Shown in pieces: positions 8,790-16,139 of a DNA stretch of 58,153 nt. Position numbers and translations under genes: made by a program. Location: contig JAFEGA010000036.1 in NCBI GenBank assembly GCA_018240285.1, positions 1,834 through 59,986 on the forward strand. The letters run 5' to 3'. The stretch's first letter is position 1. Each line of letters opens with the position of its first letter. The stretch comes from Pseudomonadota bacterium (GTDB taxonomy: Bacteria; Pseudomonadota; Gammaproteobacteria; Burkholderiales; Nitrosomonadaceae). The notes under the pieces were generated by a model. The model had not been told where the DNA came from and did no database searches. It was given only the letters and a program-made list of their open reading frames with translations.

Positions 8790-9989
8790 ATGAACACAAT
8801 TGATACTTTCCAATTCGCCTTTCGCTCGTTGACGTCGCACCGTTTGCGCACTTTTTTATCGGCCTCAGGCATTGCCGTCGGTATCGCCGCGGTCGTGTTG
8901 CTGACCGCAATTGGCGACGGTATTCAGCGTTTCGTGCTGGCTGAATTCACACAGTTCGGCACTAATATCGTGACCATTACGCCGGGCAAGATCAATACGC
9001 ATGGCGGCTCGCTGGGTGCGATCGGCAGCGCGCGGCTGCTGACGATCGAAGACTCGATTGCGTTGAAACAAAGCCGCTATGCACGCTACACCAATGCCAG
9101 CGTGATCGGCAATGCGGAAATCCGCGCGCAAGGCCGCAGCCGCCGTGTAACCGCGTACGGGCAGGGGCCCGATTTTGCCCGGGCCTTTAACATGCAGGTC
9201 GAGACCGGGCAGTTTCTGCCCGACGACGATCCGCGCAATCCGCGCGCGTATGCCGTGCTCGGCGCCAAAGTGCGCAACGAATTGTTCGGCGATGCCAATC
9301 CGCTCGGCGCATTGCTGCAAGTCGGCGCGACGCGATTCCGCGTCATCGGCGTGATGGCGGCCAAGGGCAACGTGCTCGGTTTTGATTTTGACGATACGGT
9401 TTTTGTACCGACGGCGCGGGCTTTGGAAGTGTTCAACCGCCAGGGCGTCATGGAGATCAATTTTTCCTATCACCCGGATGCGCCGGTACAAGCCGTGGTC
9501 GACGACATTAACCGCATACTGATTGCACGGCACGGGCGCGAGGATTTCACTGTCAAACCGCAGCAGCAAATGCTCAACACCTTGTCCACCGTGCTGACCG
9601 TATTGAAGTTTGCGGTTGCGGCGCTGGGCGGTATTTCGCTGATTGTCGGTGCGGTCGGCATGATCACGCTGATGCATATTGCCGTTTCCGAACGGGTATC
9701 GGAAATCGGTCTGCTGACCGCATTAGGCGCCACGCGCGGGCGCATCCGTCTGCTGTTTTTACTGGAATCGACCGCACTGTCCACCATCGGCGGTTTGGCG
9801 GGTCTGCTCATCGGCGCGGGTGTCGCCGGGTTGCTCAAATTATTGATCAGCGGATTACCGGTGAACATTCCGTGGAATTTCGTGCTCGCCGCGGTGTGTT
9901 TGTCGATGCTGATCGGCTTGGTTGCCGGCGTAGTTCCGGCGATGCGTGCGGCAAAATTGAATCCGGTGGATGCCCTGCGCACGGAATAG
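8790..9989 (+). CDS. ABC transporter permease, MacB/FtsX family (second permease)
   Basis: A 399-residue protein with the same plan as the permease at 4837-6039: an N-terminal helix (about 18-38), a periplasmic core and three C-terminal helices, with SERVSEIGLLTALGATRGR near 300. It has no ATPase domain of its own. It probably partners the first permease and shares the ATPase at 4167-4850, but 2.7 kb holding two opposite-strand genes separates them, so it needs its own promoter. That gap suggests an insertion into an originally four-gene operon, an inference from the gene order. Confidence 0.92.
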   Translation: MNTIDTFQFAFRSLTSHRLRTFLSASGIAVGIAAVVLLTAIGDGIQRFVLAEFTQFGTNIVTITPGKINTHGGSLGAIGSARLLTIEDSIALKQSRYARYTNASVIGNAEIRAQGRSRRVTAYGQGPDFARAFNMQVETGQFLPDDDPRNPRAYAVLGAKVRNELFGDANPLGALLQVGATRFRVIGVMAAKGNVLGFDFDDTVFVPTARALEVFNRQGVMEINFSYHPDAPVQAVVDDINRILIARHGREDFTVKPQQQMLNTLSTVLTVLKFAVAALGGISLIVGAVGMITLMHIAVSERVSEIGLLTALGATRGRIRLLFLLESTALSTIGGLAGLLIGAGVAGLLKLLISGLPVNIPWNFVLAAVCLSMLIGLVAGVVPAMRAAKLNPVDALRTE

Positions 9990-10094
9990 CCGTTCTTAAT
10001 TTGGATGGCGCGGTGTCACGGCAAAACAGAACGCCGCTTGCTTTTTTCCGCTTGATATATAATCGAACGCACTCCATTCACATAAGGGTGCGGT

Positions 10095-11408
10095 GTGCTG
10101 GAATGCAAACGAAGCCTGAAAAGCGCGGTCACGCTCTGTAGTCTCGCCGTACTGACTCATTTCAGCATTGCGTCGTGCCATGCGGTTAACTTTACCTATA
10201 AAAACGGCCCCAGGATCAAAAGCGACGACGGCAATTTCGAGATCGGCCTGAACGGCCGCGGCCATTTCGATTTGCATTCATTGTATCCGGATCAACCCAG
10301 TGCAAATTACCCCGCATTCGGCAGCCAGCTCTTAAGTGGCGATGATCGCGACGGCTTCAACTGGCGCAGAACGTACGCCACTATCACGGGAAAAATTTAC
10401 GGTATTAACTTCAAATTCGAGAACGATTTCGCTGTCAACGAAACCACGCCTTTTCCGCATAGCTTGCGCGAAGCCTGGGTGGCCGCCAAGTTAGGCCCGG
10501 GGCAGCTCACCGTTGGACAATTCAAACCGTACCGGGGATTGGAAGAAATCACCAGCTCTAACGAAATTACCATGATGGAGCGCCCTTCGACATCTTCGAC
10601 GGGGATTTACAACGGACGGCAATTCTTGACCGGTATCGGTTACCGGGGGATGGTGAAGGATAATCTGGGTTTTGGCATTCACGTGATGAGTCTGGCGCAC
10701 TTCGGTTTGCCGCTGGAAGGCATCACCTATGGCGGGCGTGCTGTATGGCTGCCGATCGACCGGCCGGGGCATATTTTGCATCTCGGCTTATCCGCCAGCC
10801 GGGATACTGCCAACAAGGACTCGCTCGCAGCCAAATCCGTTGATGTGTACGGTGGGCGTTTCGGCGTCAATCAATTGCTAGGTGTTGCCGGCGCCAGCCC
10901 AGGATCACCCAGTCACAACAGTCAATCGACTTTTGCCGCAGAAGCCGCGTACGCCATCGGTCCGCTGACCCTGCAAGGGGAATATGCCATCGTGGGGCTT
11001 GATAACACCCACCAAGCCAACGGCCGTAGCCGCAATTCCACCATCCAGGCCTTTTACGTGCAGGCAAGCTGGTTTTTAACCGGCGAGACCGTAGTTTATA
11101 AAAAGGATCGCGGTGCTTTCGGAAAGCCGCAGCCAGGTAGCAAATGGGGCGCGCTGGAGTTAACCGGGCGCTACGATCTGGCGGAAAACTTGAGTCAAAA
11201 CCTCAGTGCGAACCCTTGCCGCAGCGGCACGTCAAAATGCCAGGTGCAGGTGATTACGCTGGGTGTGAACTGGTATCTCAATCCGAACATGCGCTTAATG
11301 CTGAATTATTATCTGACCGAAGCGCAGCACGGTAATACCGGCCCCGGCACGCCGCTACGCACCGATCACCTTTCGGCGCTTTCTTTCCGCACGCAAATCA
11401 ATTTTTGA
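10095..11408 (+). CDS. Outer-membrane porin, phosphate-selective OprO/OprP family
   Basis: A 437-residue protein starting at GTG with an AAGGGTG ribosome site. A signal peptide precedes CHAVNFTYKNGPRIKSDDGNFEIGLNGR, a typical OprO/OprP N-terminus, and many amphipathic strands follow. The protein ends in TQINF, with the terminal Phe required for outer-membrane insertion. Members form trimeric anion channels, often for phosphate or polyphosphate, but specificity cannot be read here. A TATAAT at 10058-10063 could be the -10 box. It lies about 105 bp after the permease gene, and coupling to the exporter is possible but not shown. Confidence 0.88.
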   Translation: MLECKRSLKSAVTLCSLAVLTHFSIASCHAVNFTYKNGPRIKSDDGNFEIGLNGRGHFDLHSLYPDQPSANYPAFGSQLLSGDDRDGFNWRRTYATITGKIYGINFKFENDFAVNETTPFPHSLREAWVAAKLGPGQLTVGQFKPYRGLEEITSSNEITMMERPSTSSTGIYNGRQFLTGIGYRGMVKDNLGFGIHVMSLAHFGLPLEGITYGGRAVWLPIDRPGHILHLGLSASRDTANKDSLAAKSVDVYGGRFGVNQLLGVAGASPGSPSHNSQSTFAAEAAYAIGPLTLQGEYAIVGLDNTHQANGRSRNSTIQAFYVQASWFLTGETVVYKKDRGAFGKPQPGSKWGALELTGRYDLAENLSQNLSANPCRSGTSKCQVQVITLGVNWYLNPNMRLMLNYYLTEAQHGNTGPGTPLRTDHLSALSFRTQINF

Positions 11409-11473
11409 TGGATGAAGTAAGATAGAATGAAACGCCTAATTTTTCAGATACACTTCTAAAAAGGAGATTATCC

Positions 11474-12016
11474 ATGCGCATTTTGCTCGTTTTATTGACC
11501 ACTTTTTTGCTTGATCCCGTTTTTGCCGCTTGCAACAGCGAATTGCTCAATCAGAATTTCCGCAAACTGGCCGGAACCGATACGGTGAATTTGTGCGAAG
11601 CTTATTCCGGCAAAGTGCTGCTCGTCGTTAACACCGCCAGCAAGTGTGGCTATACGCCGCAGTACGAAAGCTTGGAGCAGTTATATGAAAAATACGAGTC
11701 CAAAGGACTGGTGATTTTGGGTTTTCCGTCCAACGACTTCATGGGGCAGGAGCCGGGAACCGAAGCGCAAATCCAGGATTTTTGCCGCCTTACTTACGAT
11801 GTCAAATTCCCGATGTTCGAGAAAACCACGGTGAAAAAAGGTGATGCGCACCCGTTTTATGTGCGGCTGGCGGAATTGTCGGGTACCTACCCGACGTGGA
11901 ATTTCCAGAAATACCTGATCGGGCGCGACGGCAAGCTGATCACGCACTTCACTCCGCACACCAAACCTTCCGATCCGGCAGTAGTGTCGGCGATCGAACA
12001 GGCTTTGCAGCAATAA
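11474..12016 (+). CDS. Glutathione peroxidase family protein, exported
   Basis: A 180-residue thiol peroxidase with an N-terminal signal peptide (MRILLVLLTTFLLDPVFA) and a strong AAGGAG ribosome site. The catalytic cysteine is in NTASKCGYTPQY, where animal enzymes have selenocysteine, and the tetrad partners are in FPSNDFMGQEPG and WNFQKYLIG. It reduces hydroperoxides, probably in the periplasm and perhaps with thioredoxin-like donors. The next gene starts 4 bp downstream, so they are probably one transcript. Confidence 0.93.
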   Translation: MRILLVLLTTFLLDPVFAACNSELLNQNFRKLAGTDTVNLCEAYSGKVLLVVNTASKCGYTPQYESLEQLYEKYESKGLVILGFPSNDFMGQEPGTEAQIQDFCRLTYDVKFPMFEKTTVKKGDAHPFYVRLAELSGTYPTWNFQKYLIGRDGKLITHFTPHTKPSDPAVVSAIEQALQQ

Positions 12017-12020
12017 CGCG

Positions 12021-12638
12021 ATGAAGCGGGAACCTGATTCTTCAGGTAATCCAGGCGAGCAGAAGCCGGGAGTCAGCATTGCCTCGATTCTGGGGCTGTC
12101 GGTGTTTTTGGGATTGATCGTTGGTGCCGGGGCCGGTGCAGCACAAATTCTGCCGGTCACGCTGATTTCCGCGATCATTCTTTATTTCAACCGGGACAAA
12201 ATCGCCGCTTCGGGAACGCCGGAAAATGGCGCGCAGAAAAGCGCCAAACCGGCGCAAGGCACTTATGTCTGGCCGGAATTGGGTCAGTTTGCCTGCGCCA
12301 TTTCAGCACAGCCGTATCAGCAGACAATCGCGCAATTGGCGCAGGAAAATGGCATCGATTTTGAGAATGCTGCAACTGCTCAATCGCACATCCTGAGAGC
12401 CCATCTGATACCGGACAACAGCAACCCCTACGACAGCGATATGGTTCGCGTCAATATTAACAGCCACACCGTCGGCTACTTCGACCACCAGCCAGCGCGC
12501 AATTTTCTCGATCAGCTAGAAGAAAAGGGATTGTCCGGACAGATCACGATATGCAATGCGATGATTACAAAGAGTGCTGATGCGGTTGGCAAGAAGCCGA
12601 ATTATGGTGTGAGGTTGGATATTGAATTGATTAAATAA
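12021..12638 (+). CDS. Membrane protein with C-terminal HIRAN-like domain
   Basis: A 205-residue protein. Residues about 17-60 form two hydrophobic segments around a Gly/Ala-rich turn, and the linker holds Lys and Pro. The last 80 residues resemble a HIRAN domain: HILRAHLIPDNSNPYDSDMV followed by RVNINSHTVGYFDHQPARNF. HIRAN domains are usually found on DNA-remodelling enzymes, where they bind DNA ends, so a membrane-anchored form is unusual. It follows the peroxidase gene by 4 bp. The function is unknown. Confidence 0.75.
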   Translation: MKREPDSSGNPGEQKPGVSIASILGLSVFLGLIVGAGAGAAQILPVTLISAIILYFNRDKIAASGTPENGAQKSAKPAQGTYVWPELGQFACAISAQPYQQTIAQLAQENGIDFENAATAQSHILRAHLIPDNSNPYDSDMVRVNINSHTVGYFDHQPARNFLDQLEEKGLSGQITICNAMITKSADAVGKKPNYGVRLDIELIK

Positions 12639-12914
12639 TACAAAGCCATAGAGGCATGGTGGATAATATTGTTTGTTTATCACTATAACTAGTAGTTCGT
12701 CAGTGACAAAGTATCGCCTAAAATTTTTGATGAAAAGCAGCAATGGGTGTCTTCAATTAAGTGCGAAAGTCGATGTTGATTAAAAATTCTTCAGATTATG
12801 TGTCGATCTGTATTTACTTGGGTTTAGCAAGCCAAGACTAATCATCACTAACCATAAGCTAGTACTTTTTTAATTTCTTCAAGTTTAATTCCTCCCCGCT
12901 TGCGGCAGGGTGCT
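12639..12914. other. Intergenic region before duplication arm B
   Basis: This AT-rich stretch of about 276 bp separates the HIRAN-like gene from the mutS-like fragment. I see no gene, terminator or repeat in it. It marks the junction where sequence matching the mutS-like gene begins. Confidence 0.5.
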
Positions 12915-13245
12915 TTATTTTCCACTCGGCAACTTGATGGTGTTCGATGGATTGTCCGAAGGTACAATGTTTGAAGAGAAAATGACGATTTCAGGAATAT
13001 ATCCTGAAGGGTTCTATAAATTCGGCGCGAGCGCATTGCTAGTCACGCACAACCACGAATTGTGTGAATGGCTGCAACAAGACGGCATCGGTCGCTACCT
13101 ACAAGTCGAATTCCGGCAAGGTCCGACCCATCTCCTGATCGCCGGTATTTCCAAAGTCAGCCACGCCAACCGCGTCGCCAGTTCGATTAGATTTAGTCAG
13201 AAGGATGTGGAGGCGCATCTCGAGAAGCAGGGTGGTGGATCATAA
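12915..13245 (+). pseudogene. 3' fragment of the mutS-like gene
   Basis: This encodes about 103 residues matching the C-terminal end of the MutS-family protein at 1249-2892, from Walker B to the stop (FEEKMTIS, LLVTHNHELCE, DGIGRYLQVEF and KDVEAHLEKQGG are shared). Walker A and everything before it are missing. The Walker B pair DE has become DG, and small compensating insertions and deletions disturb the stretch after FEEKMTIS. The reading frame is otherwise open, but the fragment cannot be an ATPase. It marks the inner end of the inverted duplication. Confidence 0.85.
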
Positions 13246-13400
13246 AAAATGTAAGATTGACTTGTTTTACCTTTGTGAAGAAAATATAAAGTTTTAGTTT
13301 CTTGAGTTGTTATGATTCTAAGAGCTGGAAGAATAACCGGTAGTTGGAAATTGAAAATGCGACATTGGAACTTACAGTAATAACAAAAACAGGAGAATGT

Positions 13401-14861
13401 ATGTTAAGAAAACCTCAAACCTCAAACCTCAAACCTCAAACCTCAAACCTCAAATCTTTTAGTTTTATAACTGCAGGTATCATTGTAGCCAGTGCATCTT
13501 CGCTTTCTGCGGCCTATCAAATTTCTCCAAGTCCGAACTACTCGACAATTACAGTCGATGATTCTTCTGCAGAAAATTGGCTAGAGCCATTTGATAATTA
13601 TGGAGACGTGGAAATTAGTGCGTCTGGAAAGCTGGTTACTTATGGATGGCTTAATAATTATTCCAACTTGATCAATTATGGTAGTTTAGAGATTGAAAGA
13701 GCCGAATTGATTAGTGATCCATACAGTCCAGGCGAAGTATATCGATATAACGGTTCAGTGAAAAATTTCAGTATGCTCACAAATTATGGTGTTTTGACGA
13801 ACCATTATTCTTTTACATCTACTGGCAACTTGATCAATTATGGTAGCTACATCAATTCTTCTATTTCTGGTAGTTTATCCAATAGTAATACGGTGACGAA
13901 CTATGGTTATGTGGAAAACCATGGAACCTTGGCGCAAACTTCCACCGGTATTTTTTATAACTACGGCACTGTAGATAACTTTCAATCCCCCTACTATGGG
14001 GATGGTTGGGTAAGCATTATGGGCGGTGATCTTTTTAATCGAGGTATTTTTTATAATTTTGGCATCCTAAATAATCCTTGGGTGAGAAATCAATCTTCTG
14101 GGGTAATAGTGAATTCTGGAACGATTAATAATAGCGCCATGAGAGATAGTTACGGTACATTAGAAAACAATGGATATTGGCAGAATGAAGACTATATCGC
14201 AAATAGTGGTGAACTAATAAATACAGGTACTTTCATCAATCATTCTATGAGTAGTTATAAGCTTGATAATTCGGGCACCATTTCTGATGGCGGTGTTTCC
14301 TGGGGACATTTTACGCAGTATGATGGTAGTGAAACTATTAATAACGGTATCATTGAATATACTACCATAGATATTTTGGGTGGAGTCTTAAAAGGAATTG
14401 GTACACTCAAAGGTTCGGTAATCATTGGTCCAGGTGCAACAGTAATGCCAGGTTTGTCACCCGGTATATTAAACATTGAAGGCGATATGCACAGTAACGG
14501 GAATTATGTGATCGAAATAGCGGGACTGAATAGCGGTCAATTTGATGTTTTGAATATTCATGGTAATGCTTTTTTTACCGGTGGCAACTTCGAGTTCGAT
14601 TTCATCAATGGCTTCCATCCTTCAGCGGGCGATCATTGGGATTTCCTGGTTGCCGATGGCTTGAACGGTTTTGATACAGTCAACTTCACATTTGCCGGTT
14701 TAGGTGATGGATTGGGTATCGATCTTAACAATGAAGGCGGTAAAATTTCCTTTACGGTGATTACCGCTGTTCCAGAGCCCGAAACTTATGCGATGCTGTT
14801 GGCCGGTTTAGGACTGATGGGCTTGATGACATACCGAAGAAAACTGCAAAAAGCTGCCTGA
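13401..14861 (+). CDS. PEP-CTERM beta-solenoid surface protein, copy B, with phase-variable leader
   Basis: A 486-residue protein from the ATG at 13401, preceded by AGGAGAATGT; the same site occurs in copy A, which supports this start over an in-frame ATG at 13344. The signal peptide n-region is encoded by six heptamers (KPQTSNLKPQTSNLK), then comes a hydrophobic core ending SLSAA. The middle has many NYG/NSG units (LINYGSL, VTNYGYVENHG, FINHSM) that suggest a beta-helix. The C-terminus, VPEPETYAMLLAGLGLMGL followed by YRRK, is a classic PEP-CTERM signal for exosortase. The protein is probably exported and displayed or released in extracellular polymer. No exosortase gene is in the window. 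Confidence 0.88.
   Translation: MLRKPQTSNLKPQTSNLKSFSFITAGIIVASASSLSAAYQISPSPNYSTITVDDSSAENWLEPFDNYGDVEISASGKLVTYGWLNNYSNLINYGSLEIERAELISDPYSPGEVYRYNGSVKNFSMLTNYGVLTNHYSFTSTGNLINYGSYINSSISGSLSNSNTVTNYGYVENHGTLAQTSTGIFYNYGTVDNFQSPYYGDGWVSIMGGDLFNRGIFYNFGILNNPWVRNQSSGVIVNSGTINNSAMRDSYGTLENNGYWQNEDYIANSGELINTGTFINHSMSSYKLDNSGTISDGGVSWGHFTQYDGSETINNGIIEYTTIDILGGVLKGIGTLKGSVIIGPGATVMPGLSPGILNIEGDMHSNGNYVIEIAGLNSGQFDVLNIHGNAFFTGGNFEFDFINGFHPSAGDHWDFLVADGLNGFDTVNFTFAGLGDGLGIDLNNEGGKISFTVITAVPEPETYAMLLAGLGLMGLMTYRRKLQKAA
13413..13454 (+). repeat. Heptanucleotide tandem repeat, CCTCAAA x6
   Basis: Six perfect, uninterrupted copies start nine bases after the ATG triplet of the PEP-CTERM gene. The unit is not a multiple of three. 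With six copies the frame is open. With five copies the frame reads into TAA, and with seven copies into TAG, both within about ten codons after the repeat. That is the arrangement of slipped-strand on/off switches. Confidence 0.9.
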
Positions 14862-14872
14862 TTTTTAAACTT

Positions 14873-14912
14873 GTTGTTAGAGCTAACAACCCAGCTTTTT
14901 CTGGGTTTTTTT
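14873..14912 (+). terminator. Rho-independent terminator after PEP-CTERM copy B
   Basis: A hairpin CCCAG-CTTTTT-CTGGG (14890-14905) runs straight into seven T. It is overlapped upstream by a second perfect inverted repeat, GTTGTTAGAGCTAACAAC (14873-14890), which would compete with it for the shared C. Confidence 0.85.
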
Positions 14913-14935
14913 GTTTGGGGTTTCCTGGAGAATCC

Positions 14936-14970
14936 TTGACTTCAAAAATTGTGTGCATACAATGTATGCA
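14936..14970 (+). promoter_or_regulatory. brnT promoter with palindromic operator
   Basis: TTGACT (14936-14941) and TACAAT (14958-14963) are separated by 16 bases and form a strong sigma-70 promoter. A near-perfect palindrome TGCATAC-AAT-GTATGCA (14954-14970) covers the -10 box and ends on the A of the brnT ATG. This is where a BrnA-type antitoxin would bind for autoregulation. The predicted transcript start falls at or near the ATG itself. Confidence 0.75.
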
Positions 14971-15236
14971 TGATTGAATTCGAATGGGATGCCGGTAAAG
15001 CGGCTTCAAACCGGAAGGAACGCGGGATATCTTTTGAAGAAGCACAGTCCGTATTTTATGACGATTTTCCCGTGCAGTTTTTTGATGAGGATTCTACATC
15101 AGAAGATCGATTCTTGATGCTCGGAATGAGTAATGAAGCGCGAATGTTAATAGTCTGTTACTGCGAGCGGAATTCAGGAAATATCATCCGGATTATATCG
15201 GCTCGAAAAGCAACTAAATCGGAACGTCAATTTTAG
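14970..15236 (+). CDS. brnT: BrnT family toxin
   Basis: An 88-residue protein starting MIEFEWDAGKAASNRKERGISFEEAQSVF, the hallmark BrnT N-terminus, with the catalytic-region RIISARKATKSER at the end. BrnT is a RelE-fold ribonuclease that stops translation until bound by BrnA. An upstream ATG at 14949 lies before the -10 box and cannot be in the mRNA, so 14970 is preferred. No Shine-Dalgarno site fits before it, and the message is probably leaderless. The antitoxin gene follows 12 bp downstream. Confidence 0.9.
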   Translation: MIEFEWDAGKAASNRKERGISFEEAQSVFYDDFPVQFFDEDSTSEDRFLMLGMSNEARMLIVCYCERNSGNIIRIISARKATKSERQF

Positions 15237-15248
15237 TGGTGAAATGTT

Positions 15249-15482
15249 ATGAAAGCAGAATACGATTTGTCAAAAATGAAATCCCGCAAAAATCCTTATG
15301 CTGCCAAGCTTAAGAAATCCGTGACGATGCGGTTGAGCGAGGATGTTATCGGTTATTTCAAGAAAATGGCTGAAGAGACGGGAGTGCCTTATCAGAGCCT
15401 CATCAATTTGTATTTAAGGGATTGTGTTTCCCAGCATCGGAAAATCGATATTACTTGGCAAAACAAATCACAAGTTTCGTGA
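15249..15482 (+). CDS. brnA: BrnA family antitoxin
   Basis: A 77-residue protein with a ribbon-helix-helix region (KKSVTMRLSEDVIGYFKKM, then GVPYQSLINLYLRDCV), the DNA-binding fold of BrnA. It should bind BrnT and repress the shared promoter through the palindrome at 14954-14970. It is slightly short but complete. It follows brnT by 12 bp, the normal BrnTA order with the toxin first. Confidence 0.9.
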   Translation: MKAEYDLSKMKSRKNPYAAKLKKSVTMRLSEDVIGYFKKMAEETGVPYQSLINLYLRDCVSQHRKIDITWQNKSQVS

Positions 15483-15581
15483 TGTTATTTTTTATCAATG
15501 CACTCATTAGAAAAATAACTGTTTTTCAAACGAAAACTTCTTCGTCCGCACCAGCTCGTGCGAACGAAGAAGAGTGATTGA

Positions 15582-16138
15582 TTAAGCATGGAAGTAATTC
15601 ACGCGGATGCCAATATAAGTGGCGTTATTGGCTTCGCTGCGTTCGGAATACGCATTGTTGTAATCGATGATGGCACCGATCCAATAAGTTTGTCCGCTGA
15701 CTAGATCGGATGGGATAACCAGGAAGGTATTGAATGTGGTGTCGGGAAAGCCGCGATATAAGGTGACGGTGCCTTCCCCCAAAAACCGGTCGGCCACACT
15801 GATGGTGTCATTGCTTGATAGGTAATAGCCAACCTTGGCGGTCAGCGGGCTGGTTTTGCCAAGATTTTCATAGGTCAGTTCGAGTTTGACGGTTTGCCCT
15901 TTATTGACGCGATACACCGGTTCACTGGTACCAGCCACCTTTGTCAGTTCGATATTCGACCGGGTGCGGCCATGCGTACTGTATTCACCGCTGCTGCCGG
16001 TATGTTTCCAATGAACCACGCCGAGATCTTCCGGGCCGCCTTTCTATAAGCCGTACACCGCTACCAATCCATTGTTGGCATCCACGCCGCTGTATGCGGT
16101 GGCGGTTGCACCGTTGGCGTGGATATGCGTCCAATCCG
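15582..16138 (-). pseudogene. 3' remnant of a CARDB-domain exported protein
   Basis: The open part (16019-15582, 145 residues) carries a CARDB-like adhesion domain: VNKGQTVKLELTYENLG, GYYLSSNDTISVADRFLG and LVSGQTYWIGAIIDYNN. Reading further upstream in the same frame gives THIHANGATATAYSGVDANN up to VYGL, then an in-frame TAG (16044-16046), then KGGPEDLGVVHWKH. The upstream sequence stops abruptly where the next gene ends at 16140. The gene therefore lost its 5' part and acquired a stop. A short protein could still be made, but it would lack a signal peptide. Confidence 0.75.
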
Positions 16139-16139
16139 A

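Larger units (their letters stand above)
12915..14517. repeat. Inverted duplication, arm B
   Basis: Reverse-oriented counterpart of positions 1-1580, with the mutS-like 3' end, a 155-bp spacer and the PEP-CTERM gene in the same order. The match is strongest at the mutS-like end, the spacer, the signal-peptide region and the segment 14370-14517. The repeat units at about 13650-14330 have diverged strongly. The 14517 limit only reflects the window edge in arm A. Confidence 0.8.

Noticed and set aside
11640..11660. Possible selenocysteine in the glutathione peroxidase
   Set aside because: The active-site codon is TGT (Cys), not TGA.
13344..13400. Earlier in-frame ATG for the PEP-CTERM gene copy B
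   Set aside because: This stretch matches the non-coding spacer of copy A, and the ATG at 13401 has the ribosome site and signal peptide.
13413..13454. Tandem repeat considered as a CRISPR array
   Set aside because: The units are seven bases, directly adjacent and within a coding frame; there are no spacers.
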